Positions 31,783 to 32,039 of a stretch of 32,039 bases of DNA are shown here, in pieces. Source of the stretch: Halolactibacillus alkaliphilus (GTDB lineage Bacteria; Bacillota; Bacilli; Bacillales; Amphibacillaceae); contig NZ_FOWN01000032.1 of assembly GCF_900115465.1 (NCBI RefSeq), positions 1 to 32,039 on the forward strand, read 5' to 3'. Numbering within the stretch: the stretch's first letter is position 1; each line of letters opens with the position of its first letter. The notes under the pieces were generated by a model. It had not been told where the DNA came from. It did not search any database and saw nothing but the letters and a program-made list of their open reading frames with translations. Both the position numbers and the translations under genes were made by a program.

Positions 31783-31811
31783 ATTATCGTCACTTGTACT
31801 TACATTTTCAA
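31783..31811 (-). promoter_or_regulatory. Promoter of the chemoreceptor gene
   Basis: On the minus strand TTGAAA (31806-31811), a 17-bp spacer and GATAAT (31783-31788), a fair SigA promoter. The same DNA reads GAAA-N14-GACGATAA, close to the SigD (motility) consensus TAAA-N14-16-GCCGATAT. The remaining stretch to the window end shows no gene. Confidence 0.55.
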
Positions 31812-31994
31812 GTGTTTTTATTATATCACAATAAATAATAGATAACCTTTTAAAATAATACTTGAAACATATCCACTTAGACAAAAAAATAAGCAAGCAT
31901 TAATCACACATGATGATTAATAACTCACTTATACGGATAAATATATGAACTACATCAGCACTAAAGTACCGAGTTTCTAGGAACACTCAGAACT

Positions 31995-32022
31995 TGATAT
32001 CTGCTATTTCAAGCAAATATCA
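31995..32022. repeat. Hairpin at the right edge
   Basis: TGATATCTGCT (31995-32005) and AGCAAATATCA (32012-32022) pair at 10 of 11 positions around a 6-nt loop. There is no T-run after it on either strand, so it is not a clear terminator. It may belong to a gene or element beyond the edge. Confidence 0.4.
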
Positions 32023-32039
32023 GCGGTTTAAGCTATTAA

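Noticed and set aside
1-32039. CRISPR arrays, tRNA or rRNA genes, integrated prophage
   Set aside because: No regularly spaced repeats, cloverleaf genes, rRNA sequence, integrase or phage structural genes were seen on reading both strands.

Overview
The window reads as chromosomal DNA of a low-GC member of the Bacillota, most likely a Bacillaceae-type bacterium. Support comes from a YjcZ-type micro-protein (so far seen mainly in spore formers), strong AGGAGG-like ribosome binding sites, SigA-like promoters with 17-bp spacers, a textbook PerR box, a cre-like site, a CstR-type persulfide sensor and GPH, FetAB and Cof-HAD genes. No rRNA, tRNA, CRISPR array or prophage was seen. The species cannot be named from this sequence.

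Layout, left to right. (1) 1-666: the 5' half of an IS200/IS605-type tnpB with a large structured end, cut by the window edge. (2) 750-4360: two tandem GH13 glucosidases read leftwards, behind a promoter with a cre-like site and a LacI/MalR-like operator. (3) 4458-5567: two overlapping half-size permeases (COG0701/ArsP-like) with a near-consensus promoter covered by a palindrome. (4) 5598-6449: a decayed second tnpB-like gene. (5) 6485-8591: a TetR regulator with a perfect operator, translationally coupled to a GPH sugar symporter. (6) 8647-10362: rlmN and a cold-shock gene with a long leader. (7) 10512-13791: a response regulator, histidine kinase and triple-PepSY protein. (8) 13888-15729: an esterase and a DUF4003-like protein. 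(9) 15822-18631: an AEC transporter divergent from two Cof-type HAD phosphatases. (10) 18733-22208: a 30-aa YjcZ-like gene, three tandem Dps genes under a perfect PerR box, and the divergent fetAB iron-export ABC genes. (11) 22215-24356: a TlpA/CcdA thiol-reduction operon with an unknown membrane protein. (12) 24393-25774: a CstR operon (glutaredoxin, CstR, rhodanese, DUF302). (13) 25830-31811: a PAS-GAF-PAS-GGDEF-EAL protein, a thioredoxin-like protein, a CBS protein with a HEPN-like Rx4H motif, and a chemoreceptor.

Two networks stand out. One is iron and peroxide defence: three Dps genes next to fetAB, with the Per box lying on the dps -10. The other is a possible reactive-sulfur regulon. 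A 16-bp palindrome of the form ATACC-N6-GGTAT lies on the -10 region or spacer of three separate operons: cstR, tlpA/ccdA and, with one mismatch, the split permease pair 20 kb away. The permease pair and the membrane-side thiol reductase may therefore belong to the CstR persulfide response, a link I infer here and do not know as established.
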